DNA of 64,000 nt from Faunimonas pinastri (GTDB taxonomy: Bacteria; Pseudomonadota; Alphaproteobacteria; Rhizobiales; Afifellaceae), in assembly GCF_900110915.1 (NCBI RefSeq), contig NZ_FOFG01000007.1, forward strand, positions 124,001 through 188,000, given 5' to 3'. Below the pieces are notes generated by a model. It saw only the letters and a program-made list of their open reading frames with translations, did no database searches and was not told the DNA's origin. The translations under genes and the position numbers were made by a program. This document shows, piece by piece, positions 16,766 through 24,677 of this stretch. Numbering within the stretch: the first letter of the stretch is position 1; each line of letters opens with the position of its first letter.

Positions 16766-17851
16766 ATGGCCCGCAACAGCGACGAGGCGCCGTCGGCGAC
16801 CGTTCCCGATCCGGACGAAGTCGGTGCTCGCCCAGGTGCCCGGCCGGAACGGCGGGGCACGACGACGCTCGCCATGGTGGCGAGCCGCGTCGGCGTCTCC
16901 CTCAACACCGTTTCGCGCGCGCTGCGGGCGCCTCATACGGTTCGCCCGGAGCTGAAGCGGCGCATCGATCAGGCCCTGCAGGACCTGAACTACGTGCCGA
17001 ACCGGCTGGCCGGGGGACTGGCGGGCACCCGATCCGACATCGTCGGCGTGGTCATCACCTCGCTGTTCCATTCCGAATTCGCCGCCGTCGTCGACACGCT
17101 GCAGGCGCAGCTCCTCGACCGCAACCTGCAGGTGATGCTCGGCAATTCGCGCTACGACCCGGAAGAAGAGCGTCGCCTCGTCCGCTCCATCCTGAGCTGG
17201 CGCCCGGCCGCCGTGGCGATCGTCGGCTGCGACCACCATCCCGAGGCGACCGAGCTCCTCGCCTCCTGCGGTGCGCCTATCGTGGAGATGTGGGACGTCG
17301 GCGGCGACATCATCGATTCCGCGGTGGGCATGGATCACGAGGCGATCGGCCGGGCGCAGGCGGAGCATCTGCTGTCGCGAGGCTATCGCCGACTGGCCTT
17401 TCTCGGCAGTCTTCGCGAGGCGGATGCGCGCGCCCGCAAGCGTGCTTCCGGCATGGCGGCGACGCTCGCCGAAGCGGGGCTGCCGCCGCTCGTCCGGATG
17501 ACGCGGCCTGAGGGCGGCCATCCCGACCTCGGCGAAAGCCTGCTCCACGAGCTTCTGGCCGCCCACCGGGACGTGGACGGTATCGTCTGCAACAGCGACG
17601 CGGTGGCCTTCGGCGTCCTTCGCGGCCTGCGTCGCGTCGGTCAGAACGTGCCGGGCGATCGTGGCGTGGTCGGCTTCGGCGACGTGGATGCCGGCAGTTG
17701 CATCAGTCCGACGCTCACGTCGGTGCGTCCGGCGCGCCACGCCATCGGTCGGCTCACGGCGGAGACGATCCTCGCCCGCATCGCCGGGGAGGAACCGCGG
17801 CGGATCACCGTGGACTGGGAGCTGCTGGAGCGGGAAAGCACCGCCCGCTAG
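16766..17851 (+). CDS. LacI-family transcriptional regulator
   Basis: 361 residues. The LacI helix-turn-helix begins near residue 35 (TTLAMVASRVGVSLNTVSRALR) and its hinge helix is PNRLAGGLAG; the remainder is a periplasmic-binding-protein-like effector domain of the GntR/GalR-LacI sort (about 85-355). An extra N-terminal tail of about 33 residues precedes the DNA-binding domain. The start follows AAGGGGAGG closely. It is divergent from the sulfatase operon, with a perfect LacI-type palindrome between them, so it most likely represses that operon and itself until an inducer, perhaps the imported sulfate ester or its desulfated product, is present. The GDVDAGSCISPTLTSVRP segment is the typical C-terminal signature. 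Confidence 0.88.
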   Translation: MARNSDEAPSATVPDPDEVGARPGARPERRGTTTLAMVASRVGVSLNTVSRALRAPHTVRPELKRRIDQALQDLNYVPNRLAGGLAGTRSDIVGVVITSLFHSEFAAVVDTLQAQLLDRNLQVMLGNSRYDPEEERRLVRSILSWRPAAVAIVGCDHHPEATELLASCGAPIVEMWDVGGDIIDSAVGMDHEAIGRAQAEHLLSRGYRRLAFLGSLREADARARKRASGMAATLAEAGLPPLVRMTRPEGGHPDLGESLLHELLAAHRDVDGIVCNSDAVAFGVLRGLRRVGQNVPGDRGVVGFGDVDAGSCISPTLTSVRPARHAIGRLTAETILARIAGEEPRRITVDWELLERESTAR

Positions 17852-17870
17852 GTCACCGGGCGGGGCAGCC

Positions 17871-18644
17871 TCATTCCTTTCCGGCCAGTTCGAGCGCCGC
17901 CGGCGCGTGTCCGCGCGCGGTCTCGCCATCGCCGTGCCGGTGGTCCACGATCCGCGACAGCGCCCTGAGATGGCCGAGCATCAGGTCGACGGCGCATTCG
18001 TCGCCGTCGCGGATCGCGCGGACGATGCCGATATGCTCTTCAGGGGCGCAATCGTTGTCCTGCTGCGTGCCGTGGGCGGCGAGGCCCAGCGCGGTGCGGC
18101 TGACGAGATCGCCGAGGATTTCGTGCAGCACGGGATTGCGCGAGAGTTCGGCCAGTACGGTATGAAACTCCCCGGCGAGGCGGATGATGCGGCCGTTGTC
18201 GCCGACCTGTCGCGCCGCCACTTCCGCCGCGAGATGAGCCTCCAGCCTCCTGACCGCCTCCCGTTGCATCTCGCCGTCGAGACTGCGGATCGCCGCGATC
18301 ACCGTGGGTTCCAGCGCGCGGCGGACGGCGAACGCGGCCTCCGTTTCCGCGATGCTGGGGGAGGCGATGAAGGCGCCGCGATTGGGTTCGAGCTGCACGA
18401 CATGGCGCTGCGCCAGGAGCCCCAGGACCTTGCGGATGCGCGCGCGGGTCACGCCGAAGATCTCCGCCAGCGCCTCTTCCGTCAGCTTGGTGCCGGGGGC
18501 GAGCCGCTGCTCCGCGATGGAATTCAGGATGTGATCGAAGATTTCACGCTCGGTATTCGGCCCTTCCGGCCGCGCCGGGGATGGGGCCGGGGATGGGGCC
18601 GGGGATGGGGCCGGGGATGGGGAAGTCCAGTCGGCCCGCTGCAT
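17871..18644 (-). CDS. GntR-family (FadR/FCD-type) transcriptional regulator
   Basis: 257 residues: a low-complexity Ser-Pro-Ala-Pro stretch (about residues 8-23) from a 12-base tandem repeat, a winged helix (about 35-95, EALAEIFGVTRARIRKVLGLL) and an FCD effector domain with its metal-type histidines (EFHTVL, EEHIGIV, GHL). The ATG at 18644 is used because upstream in-frame starts (18752, 18731) would add an AT-rich, non-conserved segment. Divergent from the PotABCD-type transporter operon, it probably controls that operon and perhaps allantoinase. FCD regulators usually sense carboxylates or related small acids; a ureide ligand is a guess from the adjacent allantoinase. Confidence 0.86.
   Translation of the reverse strand: MQRADWTSPSPAPSPAPSPAPSPARPEGPNTEREIFDHILNSIAEQRLAPGTKLTEEALAEIFGVTRARIRKVLGLLAQRHVVQLEPNRGAFIASPSIAETEAAFAVRRALEPTVIAAIRSLDGEMQREAVRRLEAHLAAEVAARQVGDNGRIIRLAGEFHTVLAELSRNPVLHEILGDLVSRTALGLAAHGTQQDNDCAPEEHIGIVRAIRDGDECAVDLMLGHLRALSRIVDHRHGDGETARGHAPAALELAGKE
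18575..18622. repeat. Four perfect 12-base tandem repeats inside the GntR gene
   Basis: The unit CCGGGGATGGGG occurs four times end to end and encodes repeated Ser-Pro-Ala-Pro on the minus strand. Being a multiple of three bases, copy-number change would lengthen or shorten the N-terminal linker without a frameshift. Confidence 0.93.
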
Positions 18645-18794
18645 CGTCTCTGCCAGGATGTCCGTCGCGGGGGCGGACGATAGAGTTTTCGGATTAAAAC
18701 TGCAATCCGGCGTAATTGCCCAAAAAACCATCACTATATGACTATAAAACAAGCTGTGAACACGGCGGGTTTTACTTCAGTCTTTGACCGGGAT

Positions 18795-18808
18795 GATTGT
18801 CGACAATC
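18795..18808. promoter_or_regulatory. Candidate GntR operator before the transporter operon
   Basis: GATTGTCGACAATC is a perfect 14-base palindrome 16 bases before the ATPase start. Its TTGT...ACAA core is of the kind bound by FadR-type GntR regulators. It lies in the divergent region between such a regulator and its presumed target. The AT-rich stretch 18735-18756 just upstream may hold the promoter elements. Confidence 0.5.
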
Positions 18809-18824
18809 CTGATGTGAGGGCTGG

Positions 18825-19868
18825 ATGGCGTTGGGCGAGGACGGCGAGGCACGGGGCAAGGTCGAGTTCGTCCGCGTCAGCAAGGCGTATGACGGAGCGA
18901 TCGCCGTCCATGACGTGGACCTGCGGATTCCCGCCGGGTGCTATTGCTGCCTTCTCGGCCCGTCCGGCTGCGGCAAGAGCACGTCGCTCCGGATGCTTGC
19001 CGGCCACGAGATCGCGACCTCGGGCGATATCCTGCTCGACGACCGTAACGTGACGCTGCTGCCACCGGCCCGGCGCAGCACATCCATGATGTTCCAGAGC
19101 TACGCGCTCTTTCCGCATCTGACGGTGGCGGAGAACGTCGCCTTCGCCCTGCGCATGCGCGGCGTCGGCAAGGCGGAGCGGCTCGGCCGCGCCCGCGAGA
19201 TGCTGAAGCTCGTCGATCTCTCCGCGCTGTCGGAGCGGCGCCCGGCACAGCTTTCCGGCGGCCAGCAGCAGCGCGTGGCACTGGCCCGCGCCCTCATCAC
19301 CAGCCCATCCGTCCTGCTCCTCGACGAGCCGCTTTCCGCGCTCGACCCGTTCCTGCGCCTGCGTGTGCGCGCGGAGTTGAAGCGCCTGCAGAAGGCCCTC
19401 GGCATCTCCTTCGTCCATGTCACGCACAGCCAGGACGAGGCGTTGGCGCTGTCCGATCTCGTGGTTCTGATGAATGCCGGGCGCATCGAGCAGCAGGGCA
19501 CGGCGGAGGATCTGTTCAGCCGACCGCGCACGGCCTTCGTCGCCCGCTTCATCGGCGCCCACAACGTCATCGATCTCGGCGACCGGGCGGTCGCGGTCCG
19601 TACCGACCGGACCGCCGTGCTGCCGGCCAGCGGCGTCTCCCGGTTCGCCGATGGCGACGTCGGTCGCATGGCCCGGCCCGCCGTCGTGCGGGCCGTGGAA
19701 TATGCCGGAACAGGCTTTGCCGTCCATCTCGTGGACGAGGGAGGCGCCGAGCTTTCGGCGCTGATGAGCGAAGGGGATTTCCACCGTGCGGCGATCGGGG
19801 AGGGGGAGAGCGTGGTCGCATCCTGGGCTCCCGCCGACGCGCACGCGCTGGAAGGGGGAGCAATCTGA
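18825..19868 (+). CDS. ABC transporter ATP-binding protein, PotA/spermidine-putrescine type
   Basis: 347 residues. Walker [10 protein letters not shown] is near 45-53, the Q-loop [10 protein letters not shown] near 90, the signature LSGGQQQR near 140 and Walker B VLLLDEP near 160; a TOBE-type C-terminal region follows (about 240-345). This is the CUT1/MOI-like ATPase class used by spermidine/putrescine and related importers. It is the first gene of a four-gene operon (ATPase, binding protein, two permeases). The divergent GntR regulator and the convergent allantoinase gene suggest transport of a ureide or another nitrogenous compound, but the ligand is not known. Confidence 0.87.
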   Translation: MALGEDGEARGKVEFVRVSKAYDGAIAVHDVDLRIPAGCYCCLLGPSGCGKSTSLRMLAGHEIATSGDILLDDRNVTLLPPARRSTSMMFQSYALFPHLTVAENVAFALRMRGVGKAERLGRAREMLKLVDLSALSERRPAQLSGGQQQRVALARALITSPSVLLLDEPLSALDPFLRLRVRAELKRLQKALGISFVHVTHSQDEALALSDLVVLMNAGRIEQQGTAEDLFSRPRTAFVARFIGAHNVIDLGDRAVAVRTDRTAVLPASGVSRFADGDVGRMARPAVVRAVEYAGTGFAVHLVDEGGAELSALMSEGDFHRAAIGEGESVVASWAPADAHALEGGAI

Positions 19869-19932
19869 CGGAACGCCACCGCATCCAGCGGTCCCGTTCG
19901 GGAAGACGCCAAACTTGAGAGGGGAATGGGAA

Positions 19933-21255
19933 ATGACGAAGGACAACACGGATATGGGTCAGGCGGCAGGAACGGCTTCCGGCCTGTCTCGCCGCAGCTT
20001 TCTGAAAACCGGCGCGGCGCTGGCCGGCGTCGCGGCGGGCGCGGGCGTCGGCAGCGGCGTGATCACCGGCTTCCCGGCCGTGATCGCGGCCGAGCCGGTG
20101 ACGCTGCGCTACCTGTCCACGGCGACCAACCAGGCTCCCGCGATCGCCGAGCAGGCCTTCAAAGATATCGGCATCAAGATCGAATACGTGACGGTCACCA
20201 CCGACGACGTGACCAAGCGCATCATCACGCAGCCGAATTCGTTCGACCTCGTGGATACGGAGTATTTCAGCCTCCGGAACCTGATCCCGTCGGGCAACCT
20301 GATGGGTCTCGACGCCAAGAAGATCAAGCTGGCCGACAAGATCGCCCCGGTCATCACCAAGGGGCAGGTCGACGGCAAGACGATCGGCGACCAGGGCACG
20401 GCGCCCAAGAAGGTCTTCTACCTGGAGAGCCAGTTCTCCAAGAAATTCGCGTCCGAACCGACCGAATGGATCACGCTGATCCCGACCACCTACAACGCCG
20501 ATACGCTGGGCATTCGTCCCGATCTCATCGGGCGGCCGATCGACAGCTGGGCGGAACTGCTCAACCCGCAATTCAAGGGCAAGGCCTCGATCCTCAACAT
20601 CCCGTCCATCGGCATCATGGACGCCGCGATGGTCATGGAAGCCAGCGGCAAGCACAAATATGCCGACAAGGGCAACATGACCAAGGAGGAGATCGACCTG
20701 ACGATCGCCGCCCTGATCGAAGCCAAGAAGGCCGGCCAGTTCCGCGCCTTCTGGACCGACTTCAACGAGAGCGTCAACCTGATGGCATCGGGCGAGACGG
20801 TGATCCAGTCCATGTGGTCGCCGGCCGTCACCGCCGTCCGGCTGAAGGGCATTCCCTGCAAGTTCCAGCCGCTCAAGGAAGGCTATCGCGCCTGGGCGTC
20901 CGGCTTCGGCCTGCCCAAGACGCTGAAGGGCAAGCAACTCGACGGCGCCTACGAGTTCGTCAATTGGTTCCTCTCCGGCTGGGCCGGCGCGTACCTGAAC
21001 CGGCAGGGCTACTATTCCGCCGTGCTGGAGACGGCAAAGGAGCACATGGCGCCGTACGAATGGGCCTACTGGATGGAAGGCAAGCCGGCCGAGCAGGACA
21101 TTCACGGCCCGGACGGCGGCCTTCTGGAAAAGGCTGGCGCCACCCGCGACGGCGGTTCCTATACCGAGCGCATGGGTGCGGTCGCCTGCTGGAACGCCAT
21201 CATGGACGAGAACGCCTACATGGTCCGCAAGTGGAACGAGTTCATCGCGGCCTGA
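19933..21255 (+). CDS. ABC transporter substrate-binding protein, PotD-like, Tat signal
   Basis: 440 residues with a clear twin-arginine signal (LSRRSFLKTGAALAGVAAG, about residues 17-35) and likely cleavage after VIAA near 56. The rest is a class II extracellular binding fold of the spermidine/putrescine group. The start at 19933 follows GGGGAATGGGAA; an in-frame start at 19786 would run inside the ATPase gene. Tat export implies folding before secretion. Aromatic-rich segments in the C-terminal half (for example WAYWMEG near 375) could line the ligand pocket. A strong hairpin just downstream separates it from the permease genes, which fits the usual excess of binding protein over membrane subunits. 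Confidence 0.87.
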   Translation: MTKDNTDMGQAAGTASGLSRRSFLKTGAALAGVAAGAGVGSGVITGFPAVIAAEPVTLRYLSTATNQAPAIAEQAFKDIGIKIEYVTVTTDDVTKRIITQPNSFDLVDTEYFSLRNLIPSGNLMGLDAKKIKLADKIAPVITKGQVDGKTIGDQGTAPKKVFYLESQFSKKFASEPTEWITLIPTTYNADTLGIRPDLIGRPIDSWAELLNPQFKGKASILNIPSIGIMDAAMVMEASGKHKYADKGNMTKEEIDLTIAALIEAKKAGQFRAFWTDFNESVNLMASGETVIQSMWSPAVTAVRLKGIPCKFQPLKEGYRAWASGFGLPKTLKGKQLDGAYEFVNWFLSGWAGAYLNRQGYYSAVLETAKEHMAPYEWAYWMEGKPAEQDIHGPDGGLLEKAGATRDGGSYTERMGAVACWNAIMDENAYMVRKWNEFIAA

Positions 21256-21265
21256 CGATATCCGG

Positions 21266-21289
21266 CCGGGGGACATCGCCGTCCCCCGG
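21266..21289 (+). terminator. Intercistronic hairpin after the binding-protein gene
   Basis: CCGGGGGAC, loop ATCGCC, GTCCCCCGG: a perfect nine-base-pair stem followed by TTCTCTT. It lies 10 bases after the binding-protein stop and 32 before the permease start, and probably attenuates transcription or protects the upstream mRNA. Confidence 0.6.
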
Positions 21290-21321
21290 TTCTCTTCCGA
21301 CCCACGAGAGATGATCCGCAA

Positions 21322-22200
21322 ATGACAATCCGGGCGCGCTGGACGTCCTACTGGCAGGCGACCCCGCTCGTCGTGGTGCTCGGCATCTTCTTCGTGCTGC
21401 CGCTCCTGGTGATGCTGGCAGTCAGCTTCTGGACCTATACCGGCTATTCCATCGCGCCGGCCTTCGTCACCGACAATTACCGCGACGCCTTCGATGGCTG
21501 CGCCTCGCAGTTCCCGACGCTCTGCACCACGTTCCGGACCTATGCATCGACGCTGAAGTTCTGCGTGATCGTCTGGGCGCTGACGCTCGTGATCGGCTTT
21601 GCCATCGCCTACTACCTGACCTTCATGATCCGCTCCAACACGGTGCGGCTGATGCTGGCGCTGCTCTGTACGATCCCGTTCTGGACCTCCAACGTCATCC
21701 GCATGATCTCGTGGATTCCGCTTCTGGGACGAAACGGCCTCGTCAACCAGGCGCTGGTCGGCGCGGGTTTCATCCACCAGCCGCTGGACTGGCTGCTTTA
21801 TTCCGACTTTTCGGTGATCCTCGCCTTCGTGCACATCAACACGGTCTTCATGATCGTGCCGATCGCCAATTCCATGGCGCGCATCGACCGTTCGCTGGTG
21901 GAGGCCGCCTATGATTCCGGCGCGACGGGCTGGCAGACGCTGCGGCACGTCATCATCCCGCTGGCGAAATCCGGCATCGCCATCGGCTCGATCTTCGTCA
22001 TCACCGTGGTGATGGGCGATTTCATCACGATCGGCCTGATGGGCGGGCAGCAGATCGCCTCGGCCGGCAAGGTCATCCAGACGCAGATCAGCGCCCTGCA
22101 GTTCCCGATCGCGGCCGCCAACGCCATCGTGCTGCTCGCGGTCGTGCTGATGATCATCGCGCTGCTGGTGCGCTTCATCGACATCCGCAAGGAACTCTGA
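21322..22200 (+). CDS. ABC transporter permease, PotB-like
   Basis: 292 residues with six predicted membrane segments; a first hydrophobic segment spans about residues 13-33 (TPLVVVLGIFFVLPLLVMLAV) and the EAA-type cytoplasmic loop is near residue 193 (AYDSGATGWQTLRHVIIPL). It belongs to the permease I class of spermidine/putrescine-type importers. Two bases separate its stop from the next start, so both permeases are made from one message and should form a heterodimer. Ligand specificity cannot be deduced from the permease. Confidence 0.88.
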   Translation: MTIRARWTSYWQATPLVVVLGIFFVLPLLVMLAVSFWTYTGYSIAPAFVTDNYRDAFDGCASQFPTLCTTFRTYASTLKFCVIVWALTLVIGFAIAYYLTFMIRSNTVRLMLALLCTIPFWTSNVIRMISWIPLLGRNGLVNQALVGAGFIHQPLDWLLYSDFSVILAFVHINTVFMIVPIANSMARIDRSLVEAAYDSGATGWQTLRHVIIPLAKSGIAIGSIFVITVVMGDFITIGLMGGQQIASAGKVIQTQISALQFPIAAANAIVLLAVVLMIIALLVRFIDIRKEL

Positions 22201-22202
22201 CC

Positions 22203-23105
22203 ATGGGCGAGCGGCGCTCCCTCTCCTTTTACGTCCTTTCGGTCGTCTTCGCGCTCTACGTGCTGTTTCTGTACGGGCCGACGATTACCATCGTGCTCCT
22301 GTCCTTCCAGGGCCCGCGGGGCGGCATGACTTTCCCCATGAACGGCTTTTCGCTGCACTGGTTTTCCAACCTCTGGCAGGGGATCGGCGTGCCCTATGTC
22401 GTGGACGCGTTGTGGAATTCGTTCCGGCTGGGGATCACCGCGACGATCCTGACGGTGGTCATCTCCGTGCTGGCGGGGCTCGCCTTCCGCCGCCGCTTCA
22501 TCGGCCAGAACCTCGTCTTCTACGCCACCATCGCCAGCCTGATCCTGCCCTCCATCGTGGTTTCGCTGGGCATCGCGCTGGAATTCCAGGTGTTCGACCA
22601 GGCGATAAAGTCGGTGGGCGACGCCTACGGGATCGAGGCGATCCAGGCGAACTACCAGACCGCGATGGGCCTGATGACCTCCGGTCTCGGCGCCCACCTC
22701 ACCTGGACGCTGCCCTTCGGCGTGCTGATCATGTTCGCCGTCTTCAACCGCTTCAACCCGGCCTTCGAGGAAGCCGCGCGCGATCTCGGCGCCTCCTCGT
22801 GGCAGACCTTCCGCTATGTCGTGCTGCCGCTCATCGCGCCGTCGCTGGTGGGGGTCGCGCTCTTCGGCTTCACGCTGTCATGGGACGAAATCGCCCGCTC
22901 CAGCCAGGCCGTCGGCGCCGACAACACGCTGCCCCTGATGCTGCAGGGCCTGACCACATCCGTCACCACGCCGGTTATCTATGCGCTGGGCACGGTGACG
23001 ACCGGCATCTCGTTCGCCGTGATCCTGATCGCGCTGGGAACCGTGCTGCTGGTTCAGCGGCGGCGGCTGCGGCATGGATCGGACGCCGGCAAGGGGCTGG
23101 TCTGA
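22203..23105 (+). CDS. ABC transporter permease, PotC-like
   Basis: 300 residues, about six membrane segments, with an EAA-type loop at about residue 200 (EAARDLGASSWQTFRYVVLPL). It belongs to the permease II class paired with the preceding PotB-like protein. It is the last gene of the transporter operon and ends nine bases before the convergent allantoinase gene. An insertion of roughly 25 residues between mid-protein helices (around IKSVGDAYGIEAIQANYQTA) is longer than in PotC as I know it and may be periplasmic. Confidence 0.88.
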   Translation: MGERRSLSFYVLSVVFALYVLFLYGPTITIVLLSFQGPRGGMTFPMNGFSLHWFSNLWQGIGVPYVVDALWNSFRLGITATILTVVISVLAGLAFRRRFIGQNLVFYATIASLILPSIVVSLGIALEFQVFDQAIKSVGDAYGIEAIQANYQTAMGLMTSGLGAHLTWTLPFGVLIMFAVFNRFNPAFEEAARDLGASSWQTFRYVVLPLIAPSLVGVALFGFTLSWDEIARSSQAVGADNTLPLMLQGLTTSVTTPVIYALGTVTTGISFAVILIALGTVLLVQRRRLRHGSDAGKGLV

Positions 23106-23114
23106 CCGCCTGGC

Positions 23115-24494
23115 TCAGCCGTTTTCCGGCAAGCCGGGGCCGCGGAGAAGCTGGCCGAAGCCGGGTTCGGCGACGATCCGGCGATCCGCATAGACCGCGC
23201 GGCCGCGCACCCAGGTCCTGAGCACGCGCCCGCGCATCTCCTGCCCGACATAGGCGCTGTGCGGATTCTTGTAGAAGAGATCCTCCGACCTCAGCACCGA
23301 GACCGCGTCGGGATCGACCAGCGTCAGGTCGGCATCGGAGCCGGCCGCAAGCGCGCCCTTGCGGGGGTAGAGGCCGAAGAGCCGGGCCGGATTGGCCGAA
23401 ATCATGCGGACGAGATCGGTCCACGCAAGGCCGCGCCGCGCGACACCGGCGGTGATGAGGGCGGGCAGGGTGGATTGCAGGCCGCTGATGCCGCCCCAGG
23501 CCTTGAAGATATCCTCGCAGCCAGCCTCCTTTTCCTCGCGCAGGCAGGGGGAATGGTCGGAGCCGATCACATCGACCGCGCCCGCAAGCACACGGTCCCA
23601 CAGCGCCTCGACCCGTTCAGGCGAGCGGAGCGGCGGCGCGCACTTGGCTTCCGGGCCGATGCGGACGAGATCTTCCTCGCTGAAGAAGAGGTAATGCGGG
23701 CAGGTCTCCGCCGTGACGCGCACGCCCTCCGCCTTCGCATTCGAGATCAGGTCGATACCCTCGGCTGTAGAGACATGCACGACATGGAGCCGGCTTCCGG
23801 TTCTGCCGGTCAAGGCCAGCGCCGCGCGGATGGCGGAAAGCTCAACCTCCGGCGGTCGCGCCTCGCCCCAGGCCCGCCGGTCGGTTCTTCCCCGATCGCG
23901 AAGCTCGGCCATGAGCTTCTGGCTCATCTCCTCGTCTTCGGCATGGACCGCGACGAAGGAACCGAACTCGCGGGCCCTGATGAGGCCCACCTGGAGGATC
24001 ACGTCGTCGACGCGCGGAAAATCCGTGGAACTGGCGCACATGAACGCCTTGAAACCGGCCACGCCGCCGGCCTGCAGATCGGCGAGATCGGCCCTGTTGT
24101 CGTCGACCAGCCCGCCCCAGAGTGCGTAATCCACCAGTGCGGACCGCGCCGCCGCCTGCTGCTTCAGGAGGAGCGCTTCGGCATTCACGGTGGGCGGCGA
24201 TGCGTTGAGCGGCATTTCCACGACGGTGGTGATGCCGCCGGCGGCGGCCGCCTGCGTGCCCGTCAGAAAGCCTTCCCAATGCGTGCGGCCCGGCTCGCTG
24301 AAATGGACGTGGGCGTCGACAAGGCCGGGGAGCAGCAGCATGCCGCCGGCATCGAACGTCTCGCTCGCCCCGTGCTCCGGCTCGCCCTCGACGAGCGCGA
24401 CGATGCGGCCGTTCTCGACCAGAACGCCGCCGCGAAACGTATCGGTTTCGGTCACGATCTGGGCGTTGCGGATATAGAGTTCAGCGGAGAGCAT
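23115..24494 (-). CDS. allB: Allantoinase
   Basis: 459 residues of the cyclic amidohydrolase superfamily. It would hydrolyse allantoin to allantoate in the cytoplasm. The metal-binding H62 and H64 are in DAHVHFSEPGRTHWEGF, a segment typical of allantoinases; the carbamylated lysine is K149 in GVAGFKAFMC, with HAEDEE, VVHVST and the catalytic aspartate in IGSDHSPC in order. A dihydropyrimidinase or hydantoinase is the alternative, but the E-P-G-R-T-H-W-E-G-F block favours allantoinase. It converges with the ABC transporter operon; together they may import and open a ureide. Ureidoglycolate lyase of the same pathway is at 1031. Confidence 0.88.
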   Translation of the reverse strand: MLSAELYIRNAQIVTETDTFRGGVLVENGRIVALVEGEPEHGASETFDAGGMLLLPGLVDAHVHFSEPGRTHWEGFLTGTQAAAAGGITTVVEMPLNASPPTVNAEALLLKQQAAARSALVDYALWGGLVDDNRADLADLQAGGVAGFKAFMCASSTDFPRVDDVILQVGLIRAREFGSFVAVHAEDEEMSQKLMAELRDRGRTDRRAWGEARPPEVELSAIRAALALTGRTGSRLHVVHVSTAEGIDLISNAKAEGVRVTAETCPHYLFFSEEDLVRIGPEAKCAPPLRSPERVEALWDRVLAGAVDVIGSDHSPCLREEKEAGCEDIFKAWGGISGLQSTLPALITAGVARRGLAWTDLVRMISANPARLFGLYPRKGALAAGSDADLTLVDPDAVSVLRSEDLFYKNPHSAYVGQEMRGRVLRTWVRGRAVYADRRIVAEPGFGQLLRGPGLPENG

Positions 24495-24603
24495 CCGGCA
24501 TCTCGCCCGATCTGAGAGGAATGCCCGATGCTATGCATGGCCTCCTTCCGACGCAACTCGGGAACGTTGTCCGGCCTGGCAACCCACCGGAACTTCGCCC
24601 GCG

Positions 24604-24636
24604 AAAAAGCCCTGCCGTGCGGGACGCGGCAGGGCT
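24604..24636 (-). terminator. Rho-independent terminator after the MHS transporter gene
   Basis: Perfect ten-base-pair stem AGCCCTGCCG/CGGCAGGGCT with a nine-base loop, and AAAAA on the plus strand (TTTTT in the minus-strand RNA) at 24604-24608. It lies 41 bases after the leftward transporter gene and separates it from allantoinase, which must therefore have its own promoter in 24495-24603. Confidence 0.82.
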
Positions 24637-24677
24637 GATGAAGGTGGCTTCTTGCCGGATGCGGGAGGCCCGGAAGA

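Noticed and set aside
18575..18622. CRISPR-like array
   Set aside because: The 12-base units are contiguous with no spacers and lie inside a coding region; no cas genes occur in the window.
19870..19898. GGAAC and CGTT near the binding-protein gene as an EcfG promoter
   Set aside because: The spacing is 20 bases instead of 16-17.
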